Shown: piece by piece, positions 36,308 through 45,833 of the stretch
Position numbering within the stretch: the stretch's first letter is position 1
Layout: each line of letters begins with the position of its first letter
Source of the DNA: Paracoccaceae bacterium
GTDB taxonomy: Bacteria > Pseudomonadota > Alphaproteobacteria > Rhodobacterales > Rhodobacteraceae
NCBI GenBank assembly: GCA_012103375.1
Contig: WLWX01000001.1
Coordinates: forward strand, 372,001 to 436,000
Direction: 5' to 3'
DNA length: 64,000 bases
Position numbers and translations under genes: made by a program
The notes under the pieces: generated by a model
Databases searched by the model: none
What the model was told of the DNA's origin: nothing
Seen by the model: only the letters and a program-made list of their open reading frames with translations

Positions 36308-37842
36308 GATTCTGTGGAAAAACAACGTGTTGCGGGCGCAGAAAGTAGCGATTTGAACATAGCGCGAGCGCCTTTCTGATCAGGCTTTGCGCGTTTGCTG
36401 CGGTGCAGGAAAGATCTTTGCCAGTTTGCGAAGGTTTTGGGCAGTGGCGGCGAGCAGGAATTCGTCATTTGCGCCGCATGGTCCACGTAATCGGAGCCGT
36501 CCCAGGCCGAGAATGCGCTTGAGGTGGGCAAAGAGCATTTCGACCTTCTTCCGGAGCTTCACCGAGATCTTGTATTGCGGCGTTTTGGCGATTGCGCGGG
36601 CGATGTCGCGAGCGTCCTCATGTTCCTCACGGGTGATCTTACGGGCGTCGGCATTCGGGCAGCACTTCGGCTTGGAAGGACAGGATTGGCAGGTGTGCTT
36701 CAGCGCTTGGTACTTGGCCACGCCCTTGCCGGTTGGGCCGCGATTGGGGTCGGAGTAGTTTCGGCGGAACTGCTTCAGAGCCTCGCCTTCCGGGCAGATG
36801 TATTGATTGTTCTCGGCATCCCATTCGAAGTCAGCTCGGGACCAGGTGCCATCGGTGCGCCCGGCTTTGTCGAAGACCGGGATGTGCGGTGCGATCTTTT
36901 CACCCACCAGCCATCCGAGCATGGGTCCCGATCCGTAGGCGGTGTCGGCGATCAGCCGTTCGGGATGAAGATCGAAGCGCTCTTTGGCCCGCTTCAGCAT
37001 CGTCTTGGTTGACCCCACCTCGGCTTGACGGATCGACCGTGTCGCTTCCACGTCGACGATGACACCATGATCGGTATCGATGAGATAGTTGTCGGAGTAG
37101 GCAAAAAATGCGGGACCCTTACGCGCCGCCGTCCACTGGCTGGCTGGGTCGGAATAGGACGTGAACTTTGGCTCGACCGGTGTCGCTGCTCCGAATGCGG
37201 CCTCATCCAGAGTGTCGAGATACTCGCGGACCGCGCGGGGTGCAGCGTCTGCATCGATCCGCGCAATGTCCCATTCTTCCTTTGGCGCAGAGTACTGCTT
37301 GTTGGCATCCGCCTCGATCAAGCTGGCATCGACGGCCAGGCGCTGACCGCTGACGAGACCTTCGGCGATGCATCGCGCGACCGTGGTCTCGAAGAGATGG
37401 CGCAGCAGCTCACTCTCGCGGAACCGACCATGCCGGTTCTTTGAAAAGGTCGAGTGATCCGGCACCCGATCGGCCAGGTCGAGCCGACAAAACCACCTGT
37501 ACGCGAGGTTCAAGTGTACCTCTTCACAGAGCCGCCGCTCGGACCGGATGCCGAAGCAGTAACCGACGATCAGCATCCGGATCAGCAGTTCAGGATCGAT
37601 CGAAGGACGACCGGTGTGGCTGTAGAAATCGGCAAGATGGGCGCGGATGCTGCTCAGATCGACGAAACGATCAATCGATCGCAGCAGGTGATCTTGCGGG
37701 ACATGGTCTTCCAGCGAGAACTCATAGAACAGCGCCGCCTGTGCTTCCTGCCTCGGTCCCATCATGGCTGATCCTCCCGCTTGTTGAGAGGATTGAATCA
37801 GCGCCATAGCCCTCGATCAAGCAGGAGTTTTCCAACAAAATT
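36308..37842 (-). mobile_element. IS1182-type insertion sequence, copy B2 (inverted)
   Basis: The element has the same 1535-bp length as copy B1 but the opposite orientation; its end near 37842 reads TTTTGTTGGAAAACTCC, one base different from B1. The flanking 4 bp are CGTC on the left and AGCC on the right, so no target duplication remains. That implies a rearrangement or deletion at one side after insertion. Confidence 0.92.
36380..37765 (-). CDS. IS1182-family transposase (copy B2)
   Basis: The 461-residue protein is identical to the copy B1 transposase at 18306, including all catalytic motifs ('[13 protein letters not shown]', '[13 protein letters not shown]', '[12 protein letters not shown]') and the start context GGGAGG-N7-ATG. 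Identity over ~1.5 kb shows that at least one transposition was very recent. The two copies form inverted repeats ~16.5 kb apart. Confidence 0.92.
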   Translation of the reverse strand: MMGPRQEAQAALFYEFSLEDHVPQDHLLRSIDRFVDLSSIRAHLADFYSHTGRPSIDPELLIRMLIVGYCFGIRSERRLCEEVHLNLAYRWFCRLDLADRVPDHSTFSKNRHGRFRESELLRHLFETTVARCIAEGLVSGQRLAVDASLIEADANKQYSAPKEEWDIARIDADAAPRAVREYLDTLDEAAFGAATPVEPKFTSYSDPASQWTAARKGPAFFAYSDNYLIDTDHGVIVDVEATRSIRQAEVGSTKTMLKRAKERFDLHPERLIADTAYGSGPMLGWLVGEKIAPHIPVFDKAGRTDGTWSRADFEWDAENNQYICPEGEALKQFRRNYSDPNRGPTGKGVAKYQALKHTCQSCPSKPKCCPNADARKITREEHEDARDIARAIAKTPQYKISVKLRKKVEMLFAHLKRILGLGRLRLRGPCGANDEFLLAATAQNLRKLAKIFPAPQQTRKA

Positions 37843-37906
37843 AGCCAAAATCGGTCACCTGGTCAATTTGCCAATACCTCAAACGGGGTCGCGCATTAAG
37901 ATAGGG

Positions 37907-38345
37907 CTACCCGTTGTTATTCAAAGTTTGCCGACTGCCAGTCCTTGTTATGTCCGGAGCATATTCAAAACTTTTCCCAAAGTTCTCGCGCATCATTTTT
38001 GATACGCGTCCCAATGTTTCGTCAGAATGAGTGCGCGCATCCGTGACCAGCGATCGAATGTGACCCTCAAGATCGGACAAACCGATCAAGTCAGTTTGTT
38101 TGATCGTGAAGTGTCCTGAAATTACGCGGCCGTCAACGTTTGCCCCTTGCGTGATCAGTGACTCCGAGAATTTCACGAACGCTTTTTCGTGCCGATCCAG
38201 CAAATCGTTCAGAGAGTGCACTGCACTTTCGACTTCTGAAACTTCGCTAAACAGCGTTGCGTCTGAAATCTCAAGTAAAAGTGCTTTCTCTTGTTGCGAT
38301 ATCTTGGTTGCGAGTCGCGGTCCTGTTAGCGGTTTTTTTAGCCTA
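37907..38345 (-). pseudogene. Fragment of an unknown coding region
   Basis: An open frame runs from the IS630 border (KKPLTGPRLATKISQQEKAL) to a stop at 37907, ~145 residues. It is helical and charged ('VSEVESAVHSLNDLLDRHEKAFVKFSESL', 'LEGHIRSLVTDARTHSDETLGRV' in parts). Codon usage is poorer in GC than the neighbours. No start codon with a ribosome site is visible before an internal Met, so the 5' end was probably lost. I recognise no family. Confidence 0.4.
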
Positions 38346-39398
38346 AAGCGTTTCGGCTTGAACCTGAATCGCGAGGGATTCCCTTGAGACCTGATCTGTG
38401 ATTCATCCTGTTTGGGAGGATGGATCATGTCAGCACCTTTGCCATCTGCGCTTCGGATACGGTTTCAGAGATACATTGAAGAAGGGTTGAGCGGGCGCGC
38501 GGCGGCGTTGCGGTTGAAGCTGTCGCCTGCCACAGGCGCGCGGTGGGCGCGTCAGGTGAGGATGAAGGGTCATGCGGAACCTGCCCGGCAGGGACCGCCG
38601 CGCGGCAAGGGAAAGCTGGCTCCGCATCGGGAATTCTTTGAGGAGTTGATCGCACAAGACCCTGACATCACGCTCTTTGAGTTGCGTAATGCGCTGGCCG
38701 ATGCAGAGGGTGTGCGGGTGCATCACTCCTCCATCGCCAACCTTCTGTCCCGGCTCGGCTTCACGTACAAAAAAAGTCGCTGGTCGCAACCGAGCGCCGC
38801 CGCGCCAAGGTAAGGCAGCAACGGGCCGACTGGTTCAGATACCGCTCGCCAGCCATTGCGACCTTTCCTGAGCGCGTTGTCTTTATTGACGAAACCGCAG
38901 TGAAGACAAACCTCACGCGCCTACGCGGCAGAGCCAAGCGCGGTAAGCGCCTGACGATGGATGCGCCCTTCGGAAGCTGGGGAACCCAAACCTTGATCGC
39001 GGGCCTGACCCAAGGCGCGCTGATCGCACCTTGGGTCATCAAGGGAGCGATAGATGGCCCCGCCTTCGCGGCCTACATCCGCGAAGTGCTGGTCCCCGAG
39101 ATCAACCCCGGCACTGTCGTCATTCTCGACAACCTGGCAACCCACCGGAATAAGGAGGCGACGCAGGCTTTACGCAATCACGGCTGCTGGTTCCTTTACC
39201 TGCCACCGTACTCGCCCGACCTGAATCCCATCGAGCAGGCCTTCTCTAAACTGAAAGCCCATTTGCGACGGATCGGGGCCAGGTCCTTTACCCAGGTCTT
39301 CGAAGCAATCGGAGCAATCTGCGATCTCTACGACCCAGTAGAATGCTGGAACTACTTTAAGGCCGCCGGATATGTCTCAGGTTAATGTCGAAACGCTT
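38346..39398 (+). mobile_element. IS630-family element, copy 2 (1053 bp)
   Basis: The ends are AAGCGTTTCGGCTTGAACCTGA on the left and, from the right inward, AAGCGTTTCGACATTAACCTGA, which overlap for 20 positions with two or three mismatches. TA lies at 38344-38345 and 39399-39400 as the target duplication. It belongs to a different IS630 subgroup from the element at 22352. The right border falls on the stop codon of the SDR gene. Confidence 0.92.
38427..39385 (+). CDS. IS630 transposase made by -1 programmed frameshift
   Basis: The first frame (38427-38813, MSAPLPSALRIRFQRYIEEG) supplies the HTH. The second frame supplies the catalytic domain with 'VVFIDETAVKTNL' (Asp), 'TVVILDNLATHRN' (Asp) and 'LPPYSPDLNPIEQAF' (Glu), ending at 39385. 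They join at the A7 run 38769-38775 (TAC AAA AAA A). A -1 slip reads KSLVATERRRAKVRQQRADW with no stop, the normal expression route for this family. The full product is about 320 residues, and the element looks functional. Confidence 0.87.
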
Positions 39399-40174
39399 TA
39401 GCGCATCACGCGGCCCCCGTCGAAGGGGATGATCTGACCGGTGACATATGATGCGGTACCTGACGCCAGCATCTGAACAAATGCCGATGTTTCTTCAAAT
39501 GTGGTCAGCCGCTCCAAAGGAAGACTCAGTTCGATCTGTTCAATGTCGTTCGCCGAAAACAACGCACGCAGAAGGTCGCTGTCGACAAACCCAAGGGCAA
39601 CTGCGTTCACGGTTACGCAGGGGCCAAGTTCAAGCGCCATGACCTGCGTCAGCATGTTCAGCCCGGCCTTGGAGGCCGCGTAATTGGCGTTTCCGGTGCG
39701 CGCCACGATGGCAGAGGTTGCCGAAATGTTGACGATCCGCCCTTGCCGGGCCGCCACCATAAGTCGCCCGACAGCTTGGGACACCAGAAACGGCCCCTTC
39801 AGATTGACGTCGCAGACCCGGTCCCAGGCCTCTTCGCTGATGTCAAGGAAGGGCGCATCCTGGCTGAGGCCTGCGTTGTTGATTAGAATGTCGATACCAC
39901 CAAAGGCGCTTTCGACCGTTTCAACCATTTTGTTGACGTCGCGCGATTGGGAAATGTCCGCGCCGATGACCAGCGCTTCGCCGCCGCCATCCCTGATCAT
40001 TGACGCGACACCCTTGGCCTTGTCGCGTGAGTTGGCATAGTTGAGCGCGACCTTCGCGCCCCGTTTGGCAAAGTCGATCGCCAATTGCCGCCCCAGGCCA
40101 CCGCTTGCGCCGGTTATCAATACTGATTGGTTGGAAAACTGTGCCATGTTCTTCCCGTCTGAAAGGGTGTTCAT
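39398..40174 (-). CDS. SDR-family NAD(P)-dependent oxidoreductase (FabG-like)
   Basis: The short-chain dehydrogenase has 258 residues. It contains cofactor motif 'ITGASGGLGRQLA' (~20-32), 'NNAGLSQDAP', Ser in 'INISATSAIVARTGNA' and the catalytic 'YAASKAGL' (~163-170). The ATG at 40174 overlaps the stop of the decarboxylase (ATGA), supporting coupled translation; an internal ATG at 40147 with GGGAAG is an alternative. Its TAA stop is built by the IS630 insertion: before insertion the codon was TAG. The substrate is unknown. It is the third gene of the cysK-decarboxylase-SDR operon. Confidence 0.88.
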   Translation of the reverse strand: MNTLSDGKNMAQFSNQSVLITGASGGLGRQLAIDFAKRGAKVALNYANSRDKAKGVASMIRDGGGEALVIGADISQSRDVNKMVETVESAFGGIDILINNAGLSQDAPFLDISEEAWDRVCDVNLKGPFLVSQAVGRLMVAARQGRIVNISATSAIVARTGNANYAASKAGLNMLTQVMALELGPCVTVNAVALGFVDSDLLRALFSANDIEQIELSLPLERLTTFEETSAFVQMLASGTASYVTGQIIPFDGGRVMR

Positions 40175-41616
40175 GATCCCGGTCCGCCCTGCCGTGCCGG
40201 GCGTTTCGCCTGAAAGGCGCTAAGGCTGTCGCTAAGTCTGCGTGCAAGGCGCTGGATGCCGTCGGTCGTTGTCATTGGATTGATGACCGAAACGCGCAGC
40301 ACATCGGCACCTTTCCATTGGGTGGGCCGCACGAACATATCACCGGGGGCGTTCAGATCTTCGGTCATCGCCTGAATCGCGCCGGGGCCAAGGTCGGTTC
40401 CGATTACGACCTGGTTCAAGTCCACCTCGTTTAGGACCTGCAGGCCCGGGATCTGGGCGACCTCCTGTGCGAGCACGCGCGCGATGTCACAATGCCGTTC
40501 AACCAAATCGCGCACCCCGGACCGCCCCAGCGATTGCAGCGTCGCCCAGGCGGCAAACCCGCGGGCACGGCGCGACAGTTCGGGGTTGAAGTGGGTCGGA
40601 TTGCGCCCATCCTGGGCCGCTTCGTTAAGGTAGCTGGCAGAAATATCCATCGCGCGGCGATGTGCATTACTGTCGCGCACGATTGCAAAGCCGCTGTCAT
40701 AGGGGATCTGCAACCATTTATGCCCGTCCACCGACCAGCTGTCCGCAAGCTCGATCCCCTGCGTCAACGGTGCCTTTTGCGCCAGAACCCGCGCCCAGAG
40801 GCCGAAGGCCGCGTCGACGTGGTGCCACGCACCGTAGCGCTGCGCCAGCCCGGCAATTGCCGCAATATCCTCGAACGCGCCCGAGTTGATGTGCCCCGCC
40901 TGCGAGATGATGATCTTGGGCCCGCAGTGCGCGGCAAGGGCGTGTTCAAGCGCCTGAACATCCATCCGCCCCTGTGCATCCGAGCGAATGCGGGCGCAGT
41001 TTGCGTCCCCCAGACCGATGTGCCGGATGGCCGTGTGGTTGGTAACATGGGCGTCGTCACTCAGAAAAACGCGCAGCGTCGGCGCGCCCTGCAACCCGAG
41101 GCGTTCATAGTCATGTCCCGCGCGTTTCAGAACTGCCGTGCGTGCGGCGGCAAGCCCGACAAACGCCGCCATTGTCGCGCCCGTCACCAGCCCCACCGAC
41201 GCGTCGCGCGGCAGGTCGAGGAGATCGAGAAGCCAGTCTGAAACCGCCTCCTCGGCGATGGCAGCAGCGGGCGACGTCTGATAGATCGCCGCATTCTGCC
41301 CCCAGGCGGATGTCAGCCAGTCGGCGGCGACCCCGACAGGGCTGGAACCGCCCATCACCCAGGCGAAAAATTCGCCCTCGGTATTGCCGACCAAACCCGG
41401 TTCGGCGGCGGCGATCAGATCGTTGATCACCGCCGTGCCATCGCGGGGCGCTTCCGGCAATGCGATCCGAAACCGGGCGCGAAGGTCGTCGGCTGTCACA
41501 GTCGGGTGAAGCGGGCGGGTCTGATCCCGATACCGCACGGCATAATCGGCCGCCGCCGCCAGGGGGGCAAGCGGCCCGTCGGTCCCGGACGATGGCGTCA
41601 TCTTGGGTGCAGCCAT
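40171..41616 (-). CDS. PLP-dependent group II decarboxylase
   Basis: The 481-residue enzyme of the aromatic-L-amino-acid/glutamate decarboxylase-like family needs PLP. 'GLVTGATMAAFVGLAAAR' (~135-152) holds the phosphate-binding loop, 'HHVDAAFGLWA' has the Asp that pairs with the PLP nitrogen, and 'SWSVDGHKWLQIPYDSG' (~278-294) has the Schiff-base Lys. The substrate is not obvious; cysteine sulfinate, aspartate or a related amino acid would suit the neighbourhood of CysK. It overlaps cysK by 19 nt and the SDR gene by 4 nt. Confidence 0.87.
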   Translation of the reverse strand: MAAPKMTPSSGTDGPLAPLAAAADYAVRYRDQTRPLHPTVTADDLRARFRIALPEAPRDGTAVINDLIAAAEPGLVGNTEGEFFAWVMGGSSPVGVAADWLTSAWGQNAAIYQTSPAAAIAEEAVSDWLLDLLDLPRDASVGLVTGATMAAFVGLAAARTAVLKRAGHDYERLGLQGAPTLRVFLSDDAHVTNHTAIRHIGLGDANCARIRSDAQGRMDVQALEHALAAHCGPKIIISQAGHINSGAFEDIAAIAGLAQRYGAWHHVDAAFGLWARVLAQKAPLTQGIELADSWSVDGHKWLQIPYDSGFAIVRDSNAHRRAMDISASYLNEAAQDGRNPTHFNPELSRRARGFAAWATLQSLGRSGVRDLVERHCDIARVLAQEVAQIPGLQVLNEVDLNQVVIGTDLGPGAIQAMTEDLNAPGDMFVRPTQWKGADVLRVSVINPMTTTDGIQRLARRLSDSLSAFQAKRPARQGGPGS

Positions 41617-43067
41617 GTCGGCAGGAAGCTGTATGCGTCCCGGTCCATATCTGCGTTGAAGGCCACGCTGGCCTCGGCAAGCATCGCTTTCAATGACCCA
41701 TCATTGAAGGCATCGAAGGTCTCGGTCGCGCCACCGATATGTTGCCCATCCACGAAAATCTGCGGAATTGTCGGCGCATTACAGCGCTGGCGCAGATCGG
41801 CGCGAATATCGCCGCCCAGGTTGTCCTTCTGAAACGCAACTGAATCGAGGTCGACCGAGTGGTATTCGATACCGGCTGCTGAAAACATCTTTCGGACGGA
41901 CCAGCAGAACTCGCACCATTCCAGGGCGAACATGGTCACCTTATTCTCGGCGATGGTCTGTTCGACGAAGGCCGTCGCGTGCGCTTTCGCAGGCTCGGCT
42001 GCCGTGGCAGGTGCTGCACTGCCGCTGACATCAAAACGATAGCCGTCGGTCGAACGCGAAATCTCCATCTCTTCGTCGGTCATGGTTTCGGCGACTTCGT
42101 CAAACAGGACCGTCGACATATAGCGTTCGCCCGTGTCCGGAAGCATCGCGAGGATCTTTGCGCCAGCCGGTGCAGTTTCGGCAAGTTTCAGGGCGGCGGC
42201 AAAGGTCGCGCCACTGCTGATGCCGCAGAAGATGCCTTCCTTGGTGGCCAGATCGCGTGCGGCCTGAAGCGCGTCGACACCGGCGACAGGTTGAAAGCCG
42301 TCGATATGGGTCGCGGCATCCTCGGCCAGCTTCGGGATGAAATCCGGCGACCAGCCCTGCATCAGATGCGGGCGGAACATCGGGTGGCTTGCGGTCGGTT
42401 TGCCGTCGGCATCGCGTTCCTGCGCAATCCCGCTGCCCATGACGGGCACATTGTCTGGTTCGGTCAGCACGATCCGTGTCTTGGGGCTGCGTTCCTTGAG
42501 CACGCGCGACACGCCCTTAAGGGTGCCGCCGGTGCCAAATCCGGTCACGAAAAAGTCGAGCTCATTGGCACCAAACGCGTCGAGGATTTCCGGCGCAGTC
42601 GTGCGCGAATGCATATCCGCGTTGGCTTCATTCTCGAACTGGCGGGCCAGGAACCAACCGTGCTTTTCTGCAAGCTCTTCAGCTTTGGCGACCATGCCCG
42701 AACCTTTTTCGGCCGCCGGAGTCAGCACGACCCTGGCACCAAGAAACCGCATCAGCTTGCGCCGCTCGACACTGAAGTTCTCGGCCATTGTCACGACGAT
42801 GGGATACCCTTTCTGCGCGCAGACCATCGCAAGGCCGATCCCGGTGTTGCGCGAGGTCGCTTCGACCACCGTCTGGCCCGGCTTCAGGGCACCTGACGCC
42901 TCGGCCGCCTCGATCGCGGCAAGCGCGAAGCGATCCTTGACGGATCCCAGCGGGTTGAACGCTTCCAGCTTCACGAAAAGCTCGACCTGCTTTGGGCCGA
43001 TGTTGTTGATCCGCACGATCGGGGTGTTTCCAATCGTATCCAGAATCGAGTCTCTGATCTTCTGCAT
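41598..43067 (-). CDS. cysK: Cysteine synthase fused to a glutaredoxin domain
   Basis: The 489-residue fusion consists of residues ~1-350 as an O-acetylserine sulfhydrylase (PLP Lys in 'NPLGSVKDRFA' at K44; 'TGFGTGGTLKGVSRVL' phosphate loop) and ~370-489 as a glutaredoxin with active site CEFC (385-388) and 'APTIPQIFVDGQHIGG'. ATG 43067 has AAGGAA 8 nt upstream. The family's 'TSGNTG' loop reads TSRNTG (R73), an unusual change at a substrate-binding Gly. The fusion suggests cysteine made here is used with, or regulated by, glutathione-linked redox chemistry. First large gene of the operon. Confidence 0.9.
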   Translation of the reverse strand: MQKIRDSILDTIGNTPIVRINNIGPKQVELFVKLEAFNPLGSVKDRFALAAIEAAEASGALKPGQTVVEATSRNTGIGLAMVCAQKGYPIVVTMAENFSVERRKLMRFLGARVVLTPAAEKGSGMVAKAEELAEKHGWFLARQFENEANADMHSRTTAPEILDAFGANELDFFVTGFGTGGTLKGVSRVLKERSPKTRIVLTEPDNVPVMGSGIAQERDADGKPTASHPMFRPHLMQGWSPDFIPKLAEDAATHIDGFQPVAGVDALQAARDLATKEGIFCGISSGATFAAALKLAETAPAGAKILAMLPDTGERYMSTVLFDEVAETMTDEEMEISRSTDGYRFDVSGSAAPATAAEPAKAHATAFVEQTIAENKVTMFALEWCEFCWSVRKMFSAAGIEYHSVDLDSVAFQKDNLGGDIRADLRQRCNAPTIPQIFVDGQHIGGATETFDAFNDGSLKAMLAEASVAFNADMDRDAYSFLPTWLHPR

Positions 43068-43150
43068 CTGCGTATTCCTTTGGGCCGCACATTGCGGCTG
43101 CGGTAATCTTCGATCCAAGTGTGTCATTTTCCTGCTCCTCGCTACAAGTC

Positions 43151-43318
43151 TTACGCGCCGGCCAAAATCGGTAGGATGCAATGCAGGAATATCCCGACAC
43201 TTGCGGCACCCCCCGCGGCGAATAGGGCGGGGCGACGACGCAGGCGCCGCCGTGGCCAGACGCTGTAGGGCCCGATGATCGCGGGTTTGCTGGGACGGGT
43301 ATCATTGATGAAGGTCAT
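43151..43318 (-). CDS. Small single-TM protein (55 aa)
   Basis: ATG at 43318, with GGAG 9 nt upstream, opens a 55-residue frame. A Lys/Pro N-terminus (MTFINDTRPSKPAIIGPY) is followed by an Arg cluster (WPRRRLRRRP) and a hydrophobic C-terminal segment 'LFAAGGAASVGIFLHCILPI' that should anchor in the inner membrane with the Arg side inside. It lies 84 nt upstream of cysK on the same strand and directly downstream of the phased GTGAA repeats, so it may be the first gene of that operon. No homologue is known to me. Confidence 0.55.
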   Translation of the reverse strand: MTFINDTRPSKPAIIGPYSVWPRRRLRRRPALFAAGGAASVGIFLHCILPILAGA

Positions 43319-43383
43319 TGAGTTTGGCTCCTAGAGTGGTGTTTCGAACTGGCAGCAATGTCCCAGCCGGATCAAAAAGCGCC

Positions 43384-43423
43384 GTGAGCCTGCCGTGAAC
43401 TCTGCTGTGAATTCGGGGGTGAA
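43384..43423. promoter_or_regulatory. Phased GTGA(A/G) direct repeats between cysK operon and SARP gene
   Basis: GTGAG at 43384 and GTGAA at 43395, 43407 and 43419 are spaced 11, 12 and 12 bp, i.e. on one face of the helix. SARP/BTAD regulators bind direct repeats with a period of about 11 bp, and such a regulator is encoded 180 bp away. A similar set is found before the DsrE-like gene. Confidence 0.5.
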
Positions 43424-43601
43424 TTTGAAAAAAAACCTGGGCGATCCACAAAAATCTGGTCGTTTTGGGTCAGGATCGGCCCAAATTTGGCCACCAGAGT
43501 CGCCGCACGGCCCCCGCCTGCGGGCATGTTTTTCAGTTTCTCTTCAATCTTTGCCGTGACCCACTTACTGTGAACGCCAGCCATTCAAACGGGTCAACGC
43601 C

Positions 43602-45833
43602 ATGTTTGACGTGAAACTGTTCGGGAAATTCGAAGTCCTCTCTCAAGACGGTGCAGCAATCAATGTGGCGGGGGCAAAGACGCAGGGGCTTATTGCTTTC
43701 CTGGCCATGAATATGGGGATGCCGCCGACGCGCGACCGGATCGTCAATCTGTTCTGGGGCGACCGGTTCACGGATCAGGCGCGCCAAAGCCTGCGCCAGG
43801 CGATTGCCAAGCTGCGCCGCATCCTGCCTGACGGTGACCGTGCGTTGGTTATCGAACATGACAGGATCAGTTTCGACCCTGCCGTGGTGCGTGTTGATTT
43901 GGACCGGTTCACCGAACTGGCCGAAAACGACCGGGTCCAGGACGCGATCGCCGCGGTTGCCTTGCTGCGTGGCCCGCTTCTGGATGGATTTTTCGGGCAA
44001 CAGGCAGAGTTCGAAGATTGGATTTCATCGGAACGCCAAAGTATCAATGAGCTGTCCTGCAAGCTTCTGGAACGTGCGGCGGATGCCGAATCCCGCAACG
44101 GAAACATGTCACAGGCGCTTGTGCATGCGCGCCGGGTGACCCAGTTGAACCCCTGGAGTGACGCCGCCCATGGCGTCCTGCTGCGACTTCTGGCGCAGAA
44201 TGGTGAACGCGCGCAGGCGATCCAGCATTTCCAGAAGTATGAGAGCACTTTGAAAGACGAACTGGGGATCGGTGTCGGGCAGGAATTGCGCGAACTGATC
44301 GCGCAGATCCGTGGTGAAACCTTTGCGCCCGCAGAGCATTCACCAAATGACCCGGCGCTGTCGGCCTCGCCTCCGGCTTCTGCGTTGCCAATGGCCGAAC
44401 GTGCCCCCGACGCTGCAGATGGGCAAACCTCGATCGCGATAGTGCCCTTCGCGTGGATGGCGTCCGAAGCCGATCATGGGTTTCTTGTTGATGGCCTTGT
44501 CGAGGATATGTCGACCAAGCTTTCGCGGTTCAGCTGGCTGACCATCAAGGCCGGTGCCAACACCCACGGCGCACGCCTGACCGGCGCCGAGATGAGCGCG
44601 CTTTTTGGCGAACAGGGGATCGACTATCTTATACACGGATCGCTCAGATCGCAGGGAAATCGGTTTCGCCTGACTGTGCAACTGGCCGATCCGCGTGATG
44701 GGCGTTACCTTTGGGTGGAACGGTTTGACCGGTCGACCGATGATCTGTTTTCGCTTCAGGATGATCTTTCAGACGCTGTCGTCGGATCGCTGGAGGCATC
44801 AATTGCGCGGCTTGCCGGGCGCAGTACGCGCAGCCTTTCGTTTGACGATATGAACGCCTGGGAATGTTATCATCGCGGCCTTGCGATCCAGTATGAATTC
44901 GACGCCGCAACGAATTCGCAAGCCCAACGTCACTTTCGCCGCGCCATCGCGCTGGATCCGAACTTTGGACTTGCCTATGCGCGGCTGTCCTATGCCATCG
45001 TCATTTCAGCGATTTACTTCGAGGCGGCAGATGTCACAGCATTGCTGGACGACGCGCTAGAGCTTGCCCAGACCGCTTCGCGCCTTGAACCTGATGACGC
45101 CGTTGTCCGGTTTGCGCTGGGGCGGGTTCTGCTGGCGCGGGGGGAATACGACCAATCAATCTCGCACCTCAAAAGCGCTATCGAGTTGAACCCCAATATG
45201 GCGCAGGCCCATTGCGGGCTTGGCGATTCAATGGCCTATGCGGGCGACCTTGATGCCGCCATGTCCTGCTTTGAAGAAGCGGTGCGGGTTTCGCCGAATG
45301 ATCCCTACCGCTGGGCGTTCCTGAGTTACGGCGCAACTGCGCTTTTGTTTCGAGGTGATTTTCTTGATGCGGACAAATGGGCCGCAGAGGCTGAATCGAT
45401 GCCGAACGCCCATTACTGGCCGATTGTGTTGAAAAACTCCGAAATCAGAGCGTCGCGGATTTCTTGCGAAAACCTATGAAGCGAAATAGTCGGAAAGCTT
45501 TGACCACGAGACAGCGCATGGCTGCGCGTGAGCGCATGTAGGCGATTTGGGCCGACCCCCGCGCCAAAAATTTAGGATCGGGCTGCATGGAAAGAAAAAT
45601 CATCGTTCAGGCCCTAAAACGGAGTTTTTCAACACAATCGGCCGACAGCCATTCGTGCCTCGGCATTGGCACATGCCGGTCACGAGGGCGAGGCGAAGGC
45701 GGCACTGGAACGGTTGATCGCCTTGCGGCCCGGCATTTCCTGCGACTTCATCGAAAGTCGCCTGTTCTATCTGCGCGACCCTGAACAGGTTGAAACCTAT
45801 GTTTCCGGTCTGCGAAAGGCAGGGTTGGAATAG
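43602..45833 (+). pseudogene. SARP/BTAD-TolB-TPR transcriptional regulator, split by 218-bp element
   Basis: The undisturbed gene codes for 669 residues. It has an OmpR-like DNA-binding N-terminus (MFDVKLFGKFEVLSQDG; 'PTRDRIVNLFWGDRFTDQARQSLRQ' in parts, ~42-66), a BTAD domain (~100-240), a TolB-like region ('IAIVPFAWMASEADHGFLVDGL', ~277-298) and TPR repeats ('RRAIALDPNFGLAYARL', 'KSAIELNPNMAQAHCGLGDS', 'FEEAVRVSPNDPYRW'). At 'NAHYWP' the element enters. Past it the frame resumes TAIRASALAHAGHEGEAK and ends KAGLE-TAG at 45833. As it stands, translation stops at 45479 and only the last TPR part (~70 residues) is lost. It probably controls the divergent cysK operon. Confidence 0.85.
45422..45639 (-). 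mobile_element. 218-bp non-autonomous element, copy 3
   Basis: Opposite orientation to copies 1 and 2, same 20-bp inverted repeats, flanked by GGCC at 45418-45421 and 45640-45643. It is inserted near the 3' end of the SARP regulator gene. Precise removal with one GGCC rebuilds the original frame (HYWPTAIRAS). Confidence 0.93.

Noticed and set aside
36250-36531. Frame joining transposase-like sequence to the end of higA (QNGHGPVVQ...)
   Set aside because: It is the 3' part of IS B2 in a shifted frame running past the element border; chance extension.
43372-43584. Minus-strand frame in front of the SARP gene
   Set aside because: It overlaps the phased repeat region and promoter area, shows no domain and has no good ribosome site.
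45587-45784. Frames within the 218-bp elements
   Set aside because: They start or end in the inverted repeats and differ by element orientation; the elements are non-coding.
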